Source: Bacteroidales bacterium (GTDB lineage: Bacteria > Bacteroidota > Bacteroidia > Bacteroidales > UBA932). From it: 64,000 bases of DNA. The position numbers were made by a program, and so were the translations under genes. The notes under the pieces were generated by a model. That model worked only from the letters and a program-made list of their open reading frames with translations. It ran no database searches and was not told the DNA's origin. Of this stretch, positions 37,124 to 44,923 are shown piece after piece. The stretch is taken from NCBI GenBank assembly GCA_017619675.1, contig JAFZRX010000009.1:62001-126000 (forward strand), written 5' to 3'. The stretch's first letter is position 1, and every line of letters starts with the position of its first letter.

Positions 37124-38248
37124 TTAATGGGAATCGTATTCACCGTATTCACAGCCAATGTTCTCCGCGCGTATGCGGTCCACCAGATTGCCTTTATTGT
37201 CAAAGAGTTGAATGGTTCCTACACCGTTCCCTCCGTTCCACAGGCGGTTGTGGCGTCTGGCGCCGTCGGGGGATTCGTAGTTTACCAAGAGCATGTCCCG
37301 CTTCTCGCAGGTTATGTCCGTGACCATACGGCCTGACGTGCTGCTCTGTTCCACGTGCCAGATGATTTGGGAATCTGTCTCCTTGCAGTCAAACTCAGTG
37401 TGGACCAATGTCCAGGCCTTGGAGAAGTTGAATTCGTAGGGTTCCCCTTCGTACCAGAAGGCCGAAAGGAGCTTCCGAGGCAGGGCCAGGGGACCGATCT
37501 TGGGCCGCCCGCCGCCTATGTCAAAGACGCTGTCCTTAAGTTTCATGCCCGATATCTCGCTGGTGAGGTTGTTGGACGAAAGCCACACCCAGGGCGAGGT
37601 GAAATCCTTCCCCCAGTTCTTGTCCGCGTAGCCGTAGCAGTCCTCCGGGCGGACGACGTATTTGCGGCCGTTCCAGAGCACCTCGCCTTCGAATTCAGTC
37701 TTCATGCCTTCGGCATGCCAGAACATTTCGAAGGCCTCGGCGTGGCGGAACACCTCGTCCGCGCCGAACCCTACGTTGAAGGCCGTGACCTTGTGGATGC
37801 GGAGGTTCCAGGACATTTCCCCGTCGGCGCACATCCATTCAGGATGTTCCGCCGCGCCCTCAACGCAGACGCTGCCGCGGGTGCAGTCTTCCGTTAGGAA
37901 GCAGTCATCGGCCTGGACGCTGAAAGGCACGCCCCAGTCCACCTGGATGCGCTTCCAGCCCCAGAAACGGTGAAGCTGGGCCGCATCCGGTCCCCACGCT
38001 CCCGCCTTGACCATCAAGTAAGACGGCTTCTGCGATTTTCCTGGAATCTGGCCGAAAACAGGTTCCTCGCCACCAAGGGCCGGATTGCAGAGGAAGAACT
38101 CAATGAAGAACGGTTTGGCGGCACCCGTCAGGGTGTCATACCCCGTAAACGAATGCCACCACCAGTCATATCCCTGACGCGCCTGCGCCCCGAACAGTTG
38201 GCACGCATCCCGCGCAATATCGTGTTTATTGAAGCATGCAGATTTCAT
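37124..38248 (-). CDS. Tocopherol cyclase-like protein
   Basis: A 374-residue, apparently cytosolic protein without signal peptide or membrane segment. It resembles the tocopherol cyclase (VTE1/SlyX-unrelated) fold, with the recognisable 'YGYADKNWGKDFTSPWVWLSSNNL' region near 208-230 and a 'GYDWWWHSFTGYD' start. Bacteroidota do not make tocopherol, so a lipocalin-like lipid-binding or lyase role on another prenyl/lipid substrate is more likely. It has its own -7 box and precedes the membrane-protein operon on the same strand. Confidence 0.7.
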   Translation of the reverse strand: MKSACFNKHDIARDACQLFGAQARQGYDWWWHSFTGYDTLTGAAKPFFIEFFLCNPALGGEEPVFGQIPGKSQKPSYLMVKAGAWGPDAAQLHRFWGWKRIQVDWGVPFSVQADDCFLTEDCTRGSVCVEGAAEHPEWMCADGEMSWNLRIHKVTAFNVGFGADEVFRHAEAFEMFWHAEGMKTEFEGEVLWNGRKYVVRPEDCYGYADKNWGKDFTSPWVWLSSNNLTSEISGMKLKDSVFDIGGGRPKIGPLALPRKLLSAFWYEGEPYEFNFSKAWTLVHTEFDCKETDSQIIWHVEQSSTSGRMVTDITCEKRDMLLVNYESPDGARRHNRLWNGGNGVGTIQLFDNKGNLVDRIRAENIGCEYGEYDSH

Positions 38249-38255
38249 AGTTTTT

Positions 38256-38263
38256 CAAATATA
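38256..38263 (-). promoter_or_regulatory. -7 box (TATATTTG) immediately before the tocopherol cyclase-like gene
   Basis: TATATTTG on the minus strand ending 7 bases before the ATG at 38248. Transcription would begin at or near the start codon. Confidence 0.45.
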
Positions 38264-38294
38264 CGGAATAATTGGCACATCAGAGGATTGATTG

Positions 38295-38374
38295 GGGTGC
38301 AAAAATGGACTGGTTTGCACCCGGGAGCCCATTTTGGGGACTATTGGGGTGCAAAGAGACATTTATTTGCACCC
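38295..38374. repeat. Two copies of a palindrome with 9-bp arms and 10-base loop
   Basis: GGGTGCAAA (38295-38303) pairs with TTTGCACCC (38314-38322). The same arms recur at 38347-38355 and 38366-38374. Both have a 10-base loop, the loops differ, and the copies are 52 bases apart. No T-run follows, so they do not look like terminators. They lie between the divergent genes at 38248 and 38446 and may be regulator sites or a dispersed repeat. Confidence 0.75.
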
Positions 38375-38445
38375 GGAGCAAGATTGAAATTTTTTGTAAA
38401 TTTACGGAGTAAAACCGATAACCATTTAACCACGTTTCTGCATAT

Positions 38446-39783
38446 ATGACTCCCAGACAGAGGGATATTATTGATTTGATACGTTCGGAGGTCAAGCCCG
38501 CCCTGGGTTGCACCGAACCCATAGCCGTTGCCCTTGCGGTGGCCAAAGCCACTGAAATCATCAAGGAAAACTGCCCCGGAGAGTGCCCTGACGGTTGGCG
38601 CCTATGCGCTGATTTCAAGATTGACGTTGAGGTTAGCGCCAACATCCTCAAGAATGGGATGGGCGTCGGTATTCCGGGCACGGGTATGGTGGGAATCCCC
38701 ATTGCGGCGGCGCTTGGAGCCGTCTGCGGGAAATCCGCGCTGGGGCTTGAGGTGCTCAAGAATCCTACCCCGGAGGATGTAGCCCGCGCAAAGCAGCTGG
38801 TAGAAGCCAAGGCTGTTTGCGTGAGCGTGGCGGACACTGAGCATCTGCTGTATGTGAAGGCCACGGTGACTCTGGAAGACGCCCACGCCAGTGCTGAAGT
38901 GAATCCTTACGCATATGCCGTTATAGAGGACAACCACGACTGTATAGTGGAAACAAGCTTTGCAGACAAGATTCTGATGAGCTCTGAATCGGCCGCAGCC
39001 ACTGCAGATACGGGCAGGAAAGAATATGGTCTTTCAGTGAAGGAAATTTACCAGTTCGCCCTTGAAATGCCCTTCGAAGACATCGCGTTCATCCTGGAGG
39101 ACCGCACCCTGAACCTGGCGCTGGCCAAAGAAGGCCTGGCCGGGGATTATGGCCTCAAGGTGGGGAAAGCCATACGTGAGAACCAGCAGGAAGTGTTCGG
39201 GGATGATTACCTGAGTTTTGCCATGGGTATGACAGCGGCCGCTTCTGACGCCAGAATGGCGGGCTGCACCCTGCCCGCAATGTCCAACAGCGGAAGCGGA
39301 AACCAGGGCATCACCGTGAGCATGCCCATCATTGCCTATGCCATCAAATATGGAATTGGTGACGAACAGTTGGCCAGGGCCCTCATCCTGAGCAACCTGG
39401 TGGCCATCCACATCAAGTCATTCCTAGGCAAGTTGTCCGCCCTTTGCGGCTGCGTGGTGGCTTCTACGGGTTCTGCCTGCGGTATTGTCTACCTTGAAGG
39501 AGGCGGCCTTGAGGAAGTGTCCGCGGCAATCCAGAACATGGCCGGAAACATTACCGGAATGGTGTGCGATGGCGCAAAGGTGGGCTGTGCCATGAAAGTG
39601 GCGTCCGGCGTGTCCTGTGCCGTGCAATCCGCGGTGCTGGCCCTCAGGGGTACCTGTATCCCGTCTACGGACGGAATAATAGAAGATGACGTTGAAAAGA
39701 CCATCCGGAACGTAGGCAAGATAGGCTCTGCCGGAATGAAGGCCACGGACCGGATGATACTGGATATAATGCTCTGCAAATAA
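38446..39783 (+). CDS. L-cysteine desulfidase / L-serine ammonia-lyase-like (UPF0597, CyuA/YhaM family)
   Basis: A 445-residue protein of the Fe-S-dependent serine/cysteine dehydratase alpha-chain type. Segments typical of the family are GCTEPIAVALAVAKA near residue 22-36, MGVGIPGTGMVGIP near 75, and SGSGNQGITVSMPI near 285-298. Several conserved Cys could bind a 4Fe-4S cluster. It would break down L-cysteine to pyruvate, sulfide and ammonia, or act on L-serine. It is preceded by two palindromes. Confidence 0.87.
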   Translation: MTPRQRDIIDLIRSEVKPALGCTEPIAVALAVAKATEIIKENCPGECPDGWRLCADFKIDVEVSANILKNGMGVGIPGTGMVGIPIAAALGAVCGKSALGLEVLKNPTPEDVARAKQLVEAKAVCVSVADTEHLLYVKATVTLEDAHASAEVNPYAYAVIEDNHDCIVETSFADKILMSSESAAATADTGRKEYGLSVKEIYQFALEMPFEDIAFILEDRTLNLALAKEGLAGDYGLKVGKAIRENQQEVFGDDYLSFAMGMTAAASDARMAGCTLPAMSNSGSGNQGITVSMPIIAYAIKYGIGDEQLARALILSNLVAIHIKSFLGKLSALCGCVVASTGSACGIVYLEGGGLEEVSAAIQNMAGNITGMVCDGAKVGCAMKVASGVSCAVQSAVLALRGTCIPSTDGIIEDDVEKTIRNVGKIGSAGMKATDRMILDIMLCK

Positions 39784-39810
39784 TTTATTAACCCAATAAT
39801 CAGTTCTACT

Positions 39811-40896
39811 ATGAAAAAGATTTTGTTTATGGCAGCCGCAGCCGTTATGGCGTTGGCTGCAATGCCGGCCCAGGCACAGAATTCCAGGATTCTGGAACAG
39901 GGAGGCACAGGCCCGTACAAAGCCGTTATGATGGAAGAGCCTTCACTGGCCACACACACCATTTTCCGTCCGCAGGACCTCAGTAAATTCGGTCAGGGCA
40001 ATCTGCTTCCTGTCCTTGTATGGGGAAACGGAGGTTGCGCCAACTCCCCAAGCGGTCACGTGAACTTCCTGAATGAAGTGGCATCACAGGGTTTCCTGAT
40101 CGTGGCCATCGGCCCCAGCAACTACCAGCAGTTGGAAGGCCCGCGTCCGGGCCAGACAGGCGACGTTCCCAGGCCTCAGATGGGTGCCGGCCAGGGTGGA
40201 CAGCGTCCCCAAGGCGCTCCCCAGGGTGGACAGCGTCCGCAAGGCGCGCCCCAGGGAGGACAGCGTCCTCAGGGTGCTCCCCAGGGCGGTGCCAGACCTC
40301 AGATGGGAGGTGGAATGCCTGGCGGAGCCGGCGGAGGAATGCCCCAGATGGGTGGAATGTCAATGGGAGACCCGGAAGGCCTGAAACAGGCCCTGGAGTG
40401 GGCTATCGCCCAGAATGCGGACAAGGACAGCCCTTACTACGGCAAGCTGGATGTTGACAACATTGCGGCGGCCGGAATGTCCTGCGGCGGCCTGCAGGCC
40501 CTCCATATGTCAGACGACGCCCGCATCAAGACCATCTTGGTAATGAACAGCGGCTATTTTGGCAACGCTGACAGCGCGGACAAGGCAAGTCTCAACACCA
40601 TGAAGCAGAAATCAGTCATCTGGATCCTTGGCGGCGAGACCGACATAGCCTGGGAAAATGGAAATGACGACTTCAAGCGTATGTCCGGCACTATGCCGGC
40701 AGTCCTCTGCAGCCTTGAAGGCATAGGCCACGGCGGTACTTATATGCAGCCCCACGGCGGCGACTACGCAAAAGTTGCCACTGCCTGGCTGAACTGGTGG
40801 CTCAAAGGAGACAATGAAGCCGCAAAGATGTTCACGGGTTCTGAACCAGGCGTAGGCAAGATGCCTGGCTGGTCATACCAGCGCAAGAACCTCTAA
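39811..40896 (+). CDS. Exported alpha/beta hydrolase with Gln/Pro/Gly repeat
   Basis: A 361-residue exported hydrolase (signal peptide about 1-22, ending AQAQ). It has a PETase/dienelactone-hydrolase-like core: 'LPVLVWGNGGCANSPSGHVNFLNEVASQGFLIVAIGPS' and nucleophile Ser in AAGMSCGGLQAL. A late His is likely in GIGHGGTY. Between them, near 128-160, are three near-identical 10-residue units GGQRPQGAPQ from a 30-bp DNA repeat. Substrate unknown; probably an ester. It has a signal and acts in the periplasm or outside. Confidence 0.83.
   Translation: MKKILFMAAAAVMALAAMPAQAQNSRILEQGGTGPYKAVMMEEPSLATHTIFRPQDLSKFGQGNLLPVLVWGNGGCANSPSGHVNFLNEVASQGFLIVAIGPSNYQQLEGPRPGQTGDVPRPQMGAGQGGQRPQGAPQGGQRPQGAPQGGQRPQGAPQGGARPQMGGGMPGGAGGGMPQMGGMSMGDPEGLKQALEWAIAQNADKDSPYYGKLDVDNIAAAGMSCGGLQALHMSDDARIKTILVMNSGYFGNADSADKASLNTMKQKSVIWILGGETDIAWENGNDDFKRMSGTMPAVLCSLEGIGHGGTYMQPHGGDYAKVATAWLNWWLKGDNEAAKMFTGSEPGVGKMPGWSYQRKNL
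40192..40281 (+). repeat. Three tandem 30-bp coding repeats in the alpha/beta hydrolase gene
   Basis: Units at 40192-40221, 40222-40251 and 40252-40281 differ at only a few mostly silent positions, and encode a Gln/Pro/Gly/Arg linker. The lack of spacers and open frame show a coding minisatellite rather than a CRISPR array. Such repeats are liable to change copy number. Confidence 0.9.
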
Positions 40897-40920
40897 TACC
40901 GGTTCTTGCTTACATAAACA

Positions 40921-40955
40921 AAAAAAGACGGGCGGCGATTTGCCGTCCGTCTTTT
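40921..40955. terminator. Bidirectional terminator between alpha/beta hydrolase and tRNA-Asn
   Basis: GACGGGCGGC (40927-40936) pairs with GCCGTCCGTC (40942-40951), with one G-T pair, flanked by A6 and T4, so can work in both directions. Confidence 0.85.
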
Positions 40956-40956
40956 G

Positions 40957-41030
40957 CTCCCCTTCTAGGACTTGAACCTAGGACCCCCTGATTAACAGTC
41001 AGGTGCTCTAACCAACTGAGCTAAAGAGGA
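40957..41030 (-). tRNA. tRNA-Asn (GTT)
   Basis: A 74-base cloverleaf on the minus strand. Acceptor stem TCCTCTT/AAGGGGA with discriminator G, anticodon stem CCTGA/TCAGG with loop CTGTTAA giving anticodon GTT, and T-arm CTAGG-TTCAAGT-CCTAG. No CCA is encoded. Confidence 0.95.
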
Positions 41031-41060
41031 ATATTTGCTGCAACGCTGGGTTGCGGATTG

Positions 41061-41091
41061 CAAAGGTACGATAAAATATATTTTCTGCAAA
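41061..41091 (-). promoter_or_regulatory. Promoter of tRNA-Asn
   Basis: On the minus strand TTTG, exactly 19 bases, then TACCTTTG, a full match to the Bacteroidota consensus. It ends 30 bases before the tRNA. Confidence 0.8.
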
Positions 41092-41112
41092 TTTTTCAGA
41101 CTATTTTTTTCT

Positions 41113-41120
41113 TATCTTTG
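41113..41120 (+). promoter_or_regulatory. -7 box (TATCTTTG) for the cell-wall cluster
   Basis: TATCTTTG, 32 bases before the ATG at 41153. The upstream TTTG element is not clear. Confidence 0.5.
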
Positions 41121-41152
41121 CTCAGCATTCCCAAAGGGAATAATTATCTGGT

Positions 41153-41851
41153 ATGGACGTAGGTCAATTGGCGGAAATGATAAGGGAACTGGTTCCCTGC
41201 AGAGAGGAGATAGCGCTTCCGGGCTTGGGAGTGTTCGTGGTGGAGGAAGTACCCGCCGCGTTCTCCGACAGGGGATACACCGTGAATCCGCCTTACCTGC
41301 GCCTGGCATTCCGCCAGAAATCCAGCGAGGACAACTCCCTGGTAAAACTCTACGCCGGCAGGAATTCGATATCTGAAAAGGAGGCCGCCACAATACTAGG
41401 AGGCTTCTTCAAGCGCCTGGCGGCGGTCCTCAAGGACAAGAAGAGCGTAACCCTTCCGGGGATGGGACGCCTTAGGGCCACCAACGAGAACATCTTCTTC
41501 TTTGTCCAGAACGAAGACATAGACATATACCCGCAGGGCTTCGGTCTGGAAAGCATATCGCTCAAGACCCTGACGTCCCCGGCGGAGGACGAAGACCTCC
41601 TGCTTGGGCTGGAGGACGATGTCCCGGAGCCGGAAGCGGCGGAGGAGCCGGCGCCGGCGGCAGCCGCCGCGGAAGCGGAGGCCGCGCCGCACGGAGGCTC
41701 CCGCGCGCTATGGATCGCGCTGCTCTGCCTCCTGGGCGCCGTGCTGCTGTTCTTCGCGCTGCTGGCCATCCTGGGCCGCACTGCACCGCAACTGGTGGAT
41801 CCTCTGCTGTATAACTCACGAGAACTGGAAACGCTCCGTCAACTGCTATGA
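41153..41851 (+). CDS. CCDC81-type HU-domain membrane protein
   Basis: A 232-residue protein with two HU-CCDC81_bac-type domains (about 1-60 and 62-125; 'LPGLGVFVVEEVPA', 'VTLPGMGRLRATN'). An acidic Ala/Pro/Glu linker (about 145-180) and a single membrane helix (about 183-205) follow. Such Bacteroidota proteins sit in the inner membrane with the HU domains in the cytosol; SPOR domains are common in related proteins, but none is seen here. It heads a five-gene run; its stop overlaps the Nudix gene start. Confidence 0.82.
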   Translation: MDVGQLAEMIRELVPCREEIALPGLGVFVVEEVPAAFSDRGYTVNPPYLRLAFRQKSSEDNSLVKLYAGRNSISEKEAATILGGFFKRLAAVLKDKKSVTLPGMGRLRATNENIFFFVQNEDIDIYPQGFGLESISLKTLTSPAEDEDLLLGLEDDVPEPEAAEEPAPAAAAAEAEAAPHGGSRALWIALLCLLGAVLLFFALLAILGRTAPQLVDPLLYNSRELETLRQLL

Positions 41852-42435
41852 TAGATCTTCTGTATCCCGCCAAACCCGCCCCGATAATGCCTGCCCCACG
41901 GTCCTACATGGTGGACGAGAAGATTGGCAGGAACGAAGAGATGCTCCCGGTGGTGGAGCCTTCAGGGCTGGTCATAGGGCAGATGGCCCGCTCGTATGCT
42001 CACAGCGGTTCTTTCCTGCTGCATCCGGTGGTGCACCTTCATATCATTGACCGCTTTGGAAGGGTTTACCTCCAGAAGCGCGCCGCTTCCAAGAAACTCT
42101 ATCCCGGCCGATGGGACACTGCGGTGGGCGGCCATATAGAATACGGAGAATCCATTTCCGAAGCGCTCATGCGCGAGGCACGCGAGGAACTGAACTTCTA
42201 CGATTTCAACCCCGTTTTCCTGGATTCGTACGAATACCGCAGCGGCACGGAACTGGAACTGATCTGCGCTTTCGTTTGCGTGGGCAATTTCAAGATAGAG
42301 CCGCACAACATAGAAGTTGACCAGGGCCGTTTCTTCACCGAGAAGGAAATCAGGGAAAGTGACCAGGATATGTTCACCCCCAATTTCCTGAGTGAATACG
42401 AACGGTTCAAGGCCGCTTTCGAAGCTTTGCTTTAG
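41848..42435 (+). CDS. Nudix hydrolase (IPP isomerase-like group)
   Basis: A 195-residue protein with Nudix box G-x5-E-x7-REUxEE as GGHIEYGESISEALMREAREE at about 91-111. The flanking 'LQKRAASKKLYPGRWDTAVGG' resembles the isopentenyl-diphosphate-isomerase/YfcD-like Nudix group. It begins in a four-base overlap with the HU-domain gene and ends at the base before the SpoIID gene. Substrate unknown, perhaps a nucleoside diphosphate sugar or other diphosphate. Confidence 0.88.
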   Translation: MIDLLYPAKPAPIMPAPRSYMVDEKIGRNEEMLPVVEPSGLVIGQMARSYAHSGSFLLHPVVHLHIIDRFGRVYLQKRAASKKLYPGRWDTAVGGHIEYGESISEALMREAREELNFYDFNPVFLDSYEYRSGTELELICAFVCVGNFKIEPHNIEVDQGRFFTEKEIRESDQDMFTPNFLSEYERFKAAFEALL

Positions 42436-43629
42436 ATGACAATCCGATATCCGTCAAGACCTTTGCTCCGCGTGGGCATAATGTCAGGCAGGCAGATGGA
42501 ATTCAGCCTGCCGGGGGACGGGGCCGCGCGCAGGCAGGTCTGCTGGGATGGCGGCAAGGTCAGTTATCTGGGGAAACTCTATGATTCCCTGGAGTTCGAT
42601 GAAGGATCCTTCACCCTTTACGGCGTGACAATTGGCGTGGATTTCCACTGGCAGCGCCGCAGGGATCTCAGTTATTCAGGCAGCCTGGAGTTCATCGTGG
42701 AGGGGGACAGCCTCACCGCGGTGAACAAGGTGGATGTCGAGGAGTACCTGCTGAGCGTGATTTCTTCCGAGATGAAGTCCAGCGCGGGCGCGGAGTTCCT
42801 TAAGGCCCACGCCGTGATATCGCGCTCCTGGGTACTGAGCCAGATCCGCGCGCAGAAGCGGCCGCAGAAGGCCGCGGAAGGCATGGTGGACACCCCTGAG
42901 AGGTACATCCACTGGTTCGACCACGAAGACCACACCGCCTTTGACGTATGCGCCGATGACCACTGCCAGCGCTACCAGGGCATTACCATGGCGGTGGGGG
43001 AGAACGTGCGCCGGGCGCTCAAGGAAACGTGCGGCGAAGTCCTCGCCTATGAAGGCGAGATCTGCGACGCCCGTTTCTCCAAGTGCTGCGGCGGCACCAC
43101 GGAACTCTTCAGCACCTGCTGGGAGGACAGGGACTACCCCTACCTGCAGAGCGTGAAGGACCCGTTCTGCGACACTTCGGACACGGAAATCCTGGCGCAG
43201 GTGCTGAATGACTACGACCTTGAGACACGGGACTTCTTCCGCTGGGAGCAGCGCTATTCCAGGCAGGAGCTGTCGGACCTGATAAAGGAGCGCTCGGGAA
43301 TTGACTTCGGTACCATAGAGGATCTGGTTCCTTTGGAGAGGGGCGAATCGGGCAGGATAAAGAGGCTGCTGGTGACAGGCTCCAGGCGCAGCATGGAGAT
43401 AGGCAAGGAGTTGATAATCAGGCGCTGGCTGTCCACAAGCCACCTCAAGAGTTCGGACTTTGAAGTCAGGTGGGAGGGCGATGAAGTGGTGCTGCAGGGC
43501 GGCGGCTGGGGGCACGGCGTTGGCCTGTGCCAGATTGGCGCCGCGGTCATGGCTGCACGCGGATACGGTTACAAGGAGATACTGGCCTGGTACTATCCGG
43601 GCTCCCAAATAGAGAAATGCTATGATTAA
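42436..43629 (+). CDS. SpoIID/LytB domain protein without signal peptide
   Basis: A 397-residue protein with the SpoIID domain: 'LTAVNKVDVEEYLLSVISSEMKSSAGAEFLKAHAVISRSWV' with catalytic Glu in SSEM, and 'GWGHGVGLCQIGAAVMAARGYGYKEILAWYYPG'. SpoIID enzymes are lytic transglycosylases that act on denuded glycan strands. The in-frame codon before the ATG is the Nudix stop, so there is no room for a signal peptide. A Cys/His-rich segment (FSKCCGGTTELFSTCWED) may bind a metal. Eight bases overlap the next gene. Confidence 0.87.
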   Translation: MTIRYPSRPLLRVGIMSGRQMEFSLPGDGAARRQVCWDGGKVSYLGKLYDSLEFDEGSFTLYGVTIGVDFHWQRRRDLSYSGSLEFIVEGDSLTAVNKVDVEEYLLSVISSEMKSSAGAEFLKAHAVISRSWVLSQIRAQKRPQKAAEGMVDTPERYIHWFDHEDHTAFDVCADDHCQRYQGITMAVGENVRRALKETCGEVLAYEGEICDARFSKCCGGTTELFSTCWEDRDYPYLQSVKDPFCDTSDTEILAQVLNDYDLETRDFFRWEQRYSRQELSDLIKERSGIDFGTIEDLVPLERGESGRIKRLLVTGSRRSMEIGKELIIRRWLSTSHLKSSDFEVRWEGDEVVLQGGGWGHGVGLCQIGAAVMAARGYGYKEILAWYYPGSQIEKCYD

Positions 43630-44923
43630 GAACAAGAATCCCTGGCTGTGGGTGCCTACGCTGTATTTTGCGGAGGGGCTCCCGTATTTCCTGGTGAACA
43701 ACATATCGGTGATACTGTTCAAGAACATGGGAATGTCCAACGGAGACCTGGCGCTGTATACAAGCCTGCTGTATCTGCCGTGGGTTATAAAGCCATTGTG
43801 GAGCCCGTTCGTGGACGTGCTCAAGACCAAACGCTGGTGGATAGTGGCCATGCAGGTCCTGATGGCGGCGGCGTTCTGCCTGCTGGCATTCACGCTGCCA
43901 AGGCCGTCGGCTGAACAGATCGCGGGTGGAATCATCGGCGTGTCGCCGTTCATCATAACGCTGGTCATATTCTATATCACGGCGCTGGCTTCCGCAACCC
44001 ATGACATTGCGGCCGACGGCTATTACATGATAGCCCTGGATAACCACACGCAGTCCGTATTCGTGGGAATAAGGAGCACGTTCTACCGCATTGCATCCGT
44101 GTTCGGGCAGGGAGTGCTGGTGGTGATAGCGGGATTGCTGGAAAAGAAGACGGGCAACGTCCCGGTTGCCTGGACCATAACCATAGCGTTCAGCGCGGTG
44201 CTCCTGGGCGGCCTGGCCCTTTGGCACGCCTTCGCCGCGCCAAAGGTTGAGGCCGCGCCGGAGGAAGGGCGCCCCGCCGCGGAAATCTTCCGCGGCCTGG
44301 GCCGCAGTTTCGCCACCTTCTTCCAGAAGAAACAGGTATGGTTCGCCATGGTGTTCATGCTGCTGTACCGCCTTCCGGAGGCGTTTTCCGTTAAGATGCT
44401 CAATCCGTTCCTGCTGGACAGCCCGGCCAAGGGAGGCCTGGGCCTTTCAACTGAAATGGTGGGAATAGTTTACGGAACGGTGGGCGTGATAGCCCTGACG
44501 CTGGGAGGAATCCTCGGCGGCCTGGCCGCCGGAAAATGGGGTCTCAAGAAGTCCATGTGGCCAATGGCGCTTAGCCTTGCACTGCCGTGCGCCGTTTACC
44601 TGTTCATGGCCATTACCCAGCCCACCCAGATATGGATAATAACCCTCTGCGTGGCCCTGGACCAGTTCGGCTATGGATTCGGATTCACGGCATATATGCT
44701 CTATATGATGTATTTCTCGGAAGGGGAGTTCAAGACCTCCCATTACGCCCTGTGCACGGCCTTCATGGCCCTGAGCATGATGCTTCCGGGATTGGTTGCA
44801 GGCCATCTGCAGGAGGCTTTGGGTTACACCGGATTCTTCTGGATGGTGATGATTTGCTGCCTGGCCACCGTGTTTGTCACATTTTTTGCAAAAGTAGATC
44901 CTCAGTATGGCAAGAAGAATTAA
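43622..44923 (+). CDS. AmpG-like MFS transporter (muropeptide/MurNAc uptake)
   Basis: A 433-residue MFS protein with about 12 hydrophobic segments. The N-terminus 'LWVPTLYFAEGLPYFLVNN' and 'YLPWVIKPLWSPFVD' are typical of the AmpG group, which carries anhydromuropeptides or MurNAc derivatives into the cytosol. Its neighbours are SpoIID, NamZ and MurI, all peptidoglycan proteins. It overlaps both flanking genes (8 and 17 bases), suggesting coupled translation. Confidence 0.87.
   Translation: MIKNKNPWLWVPTLYFAEGLPYFLVNNISVILFKNMGMSNGDLALYTSLLYLPWVIKPLWSPFVDVLKTKRWWIVAMQVLMAAAFCLLAFTLPRPSAEQIAGGIIGVSPFIITLVIFYITALASATHDIAADGYYMIALDNHTQSVFVGIRSTFYRIASVFGQGVLVVIAGLLEKKTGNVPVAWTITIAFSAVLLGGLALWHAFAAPKVEAAPEEGRPAAEIFRGLGRSFATFFQKKQVWFAMVFMLLYRLPEAFSVKMLNPFLLDSPAKGGLGLSTEMVGIVYGTVGVIALTLGGILGGLAAGKWGLKKSMWPMALSLALPCAVYLFMAITQPTQIWIITLCVALDQFGYGFGFTAYMLYMMYFSEGEFKTSHYALCTAFMALSMMLPGLVAGHLQEALGYTGFFWMVMICCLATVFVTFFAKVDPQYGKKN

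Noticed and set aside
40192-40281. CRISPR-like 30-bp repeats
   Set aside because: Units are contiguous without spacers and encode an in-frame linker in an exported hydrolase.
42676-43968. 430-residue minus-strand ORF opposite SpoIID
   Set aside because: Antisense shadow; composition not protein-like and no start context.
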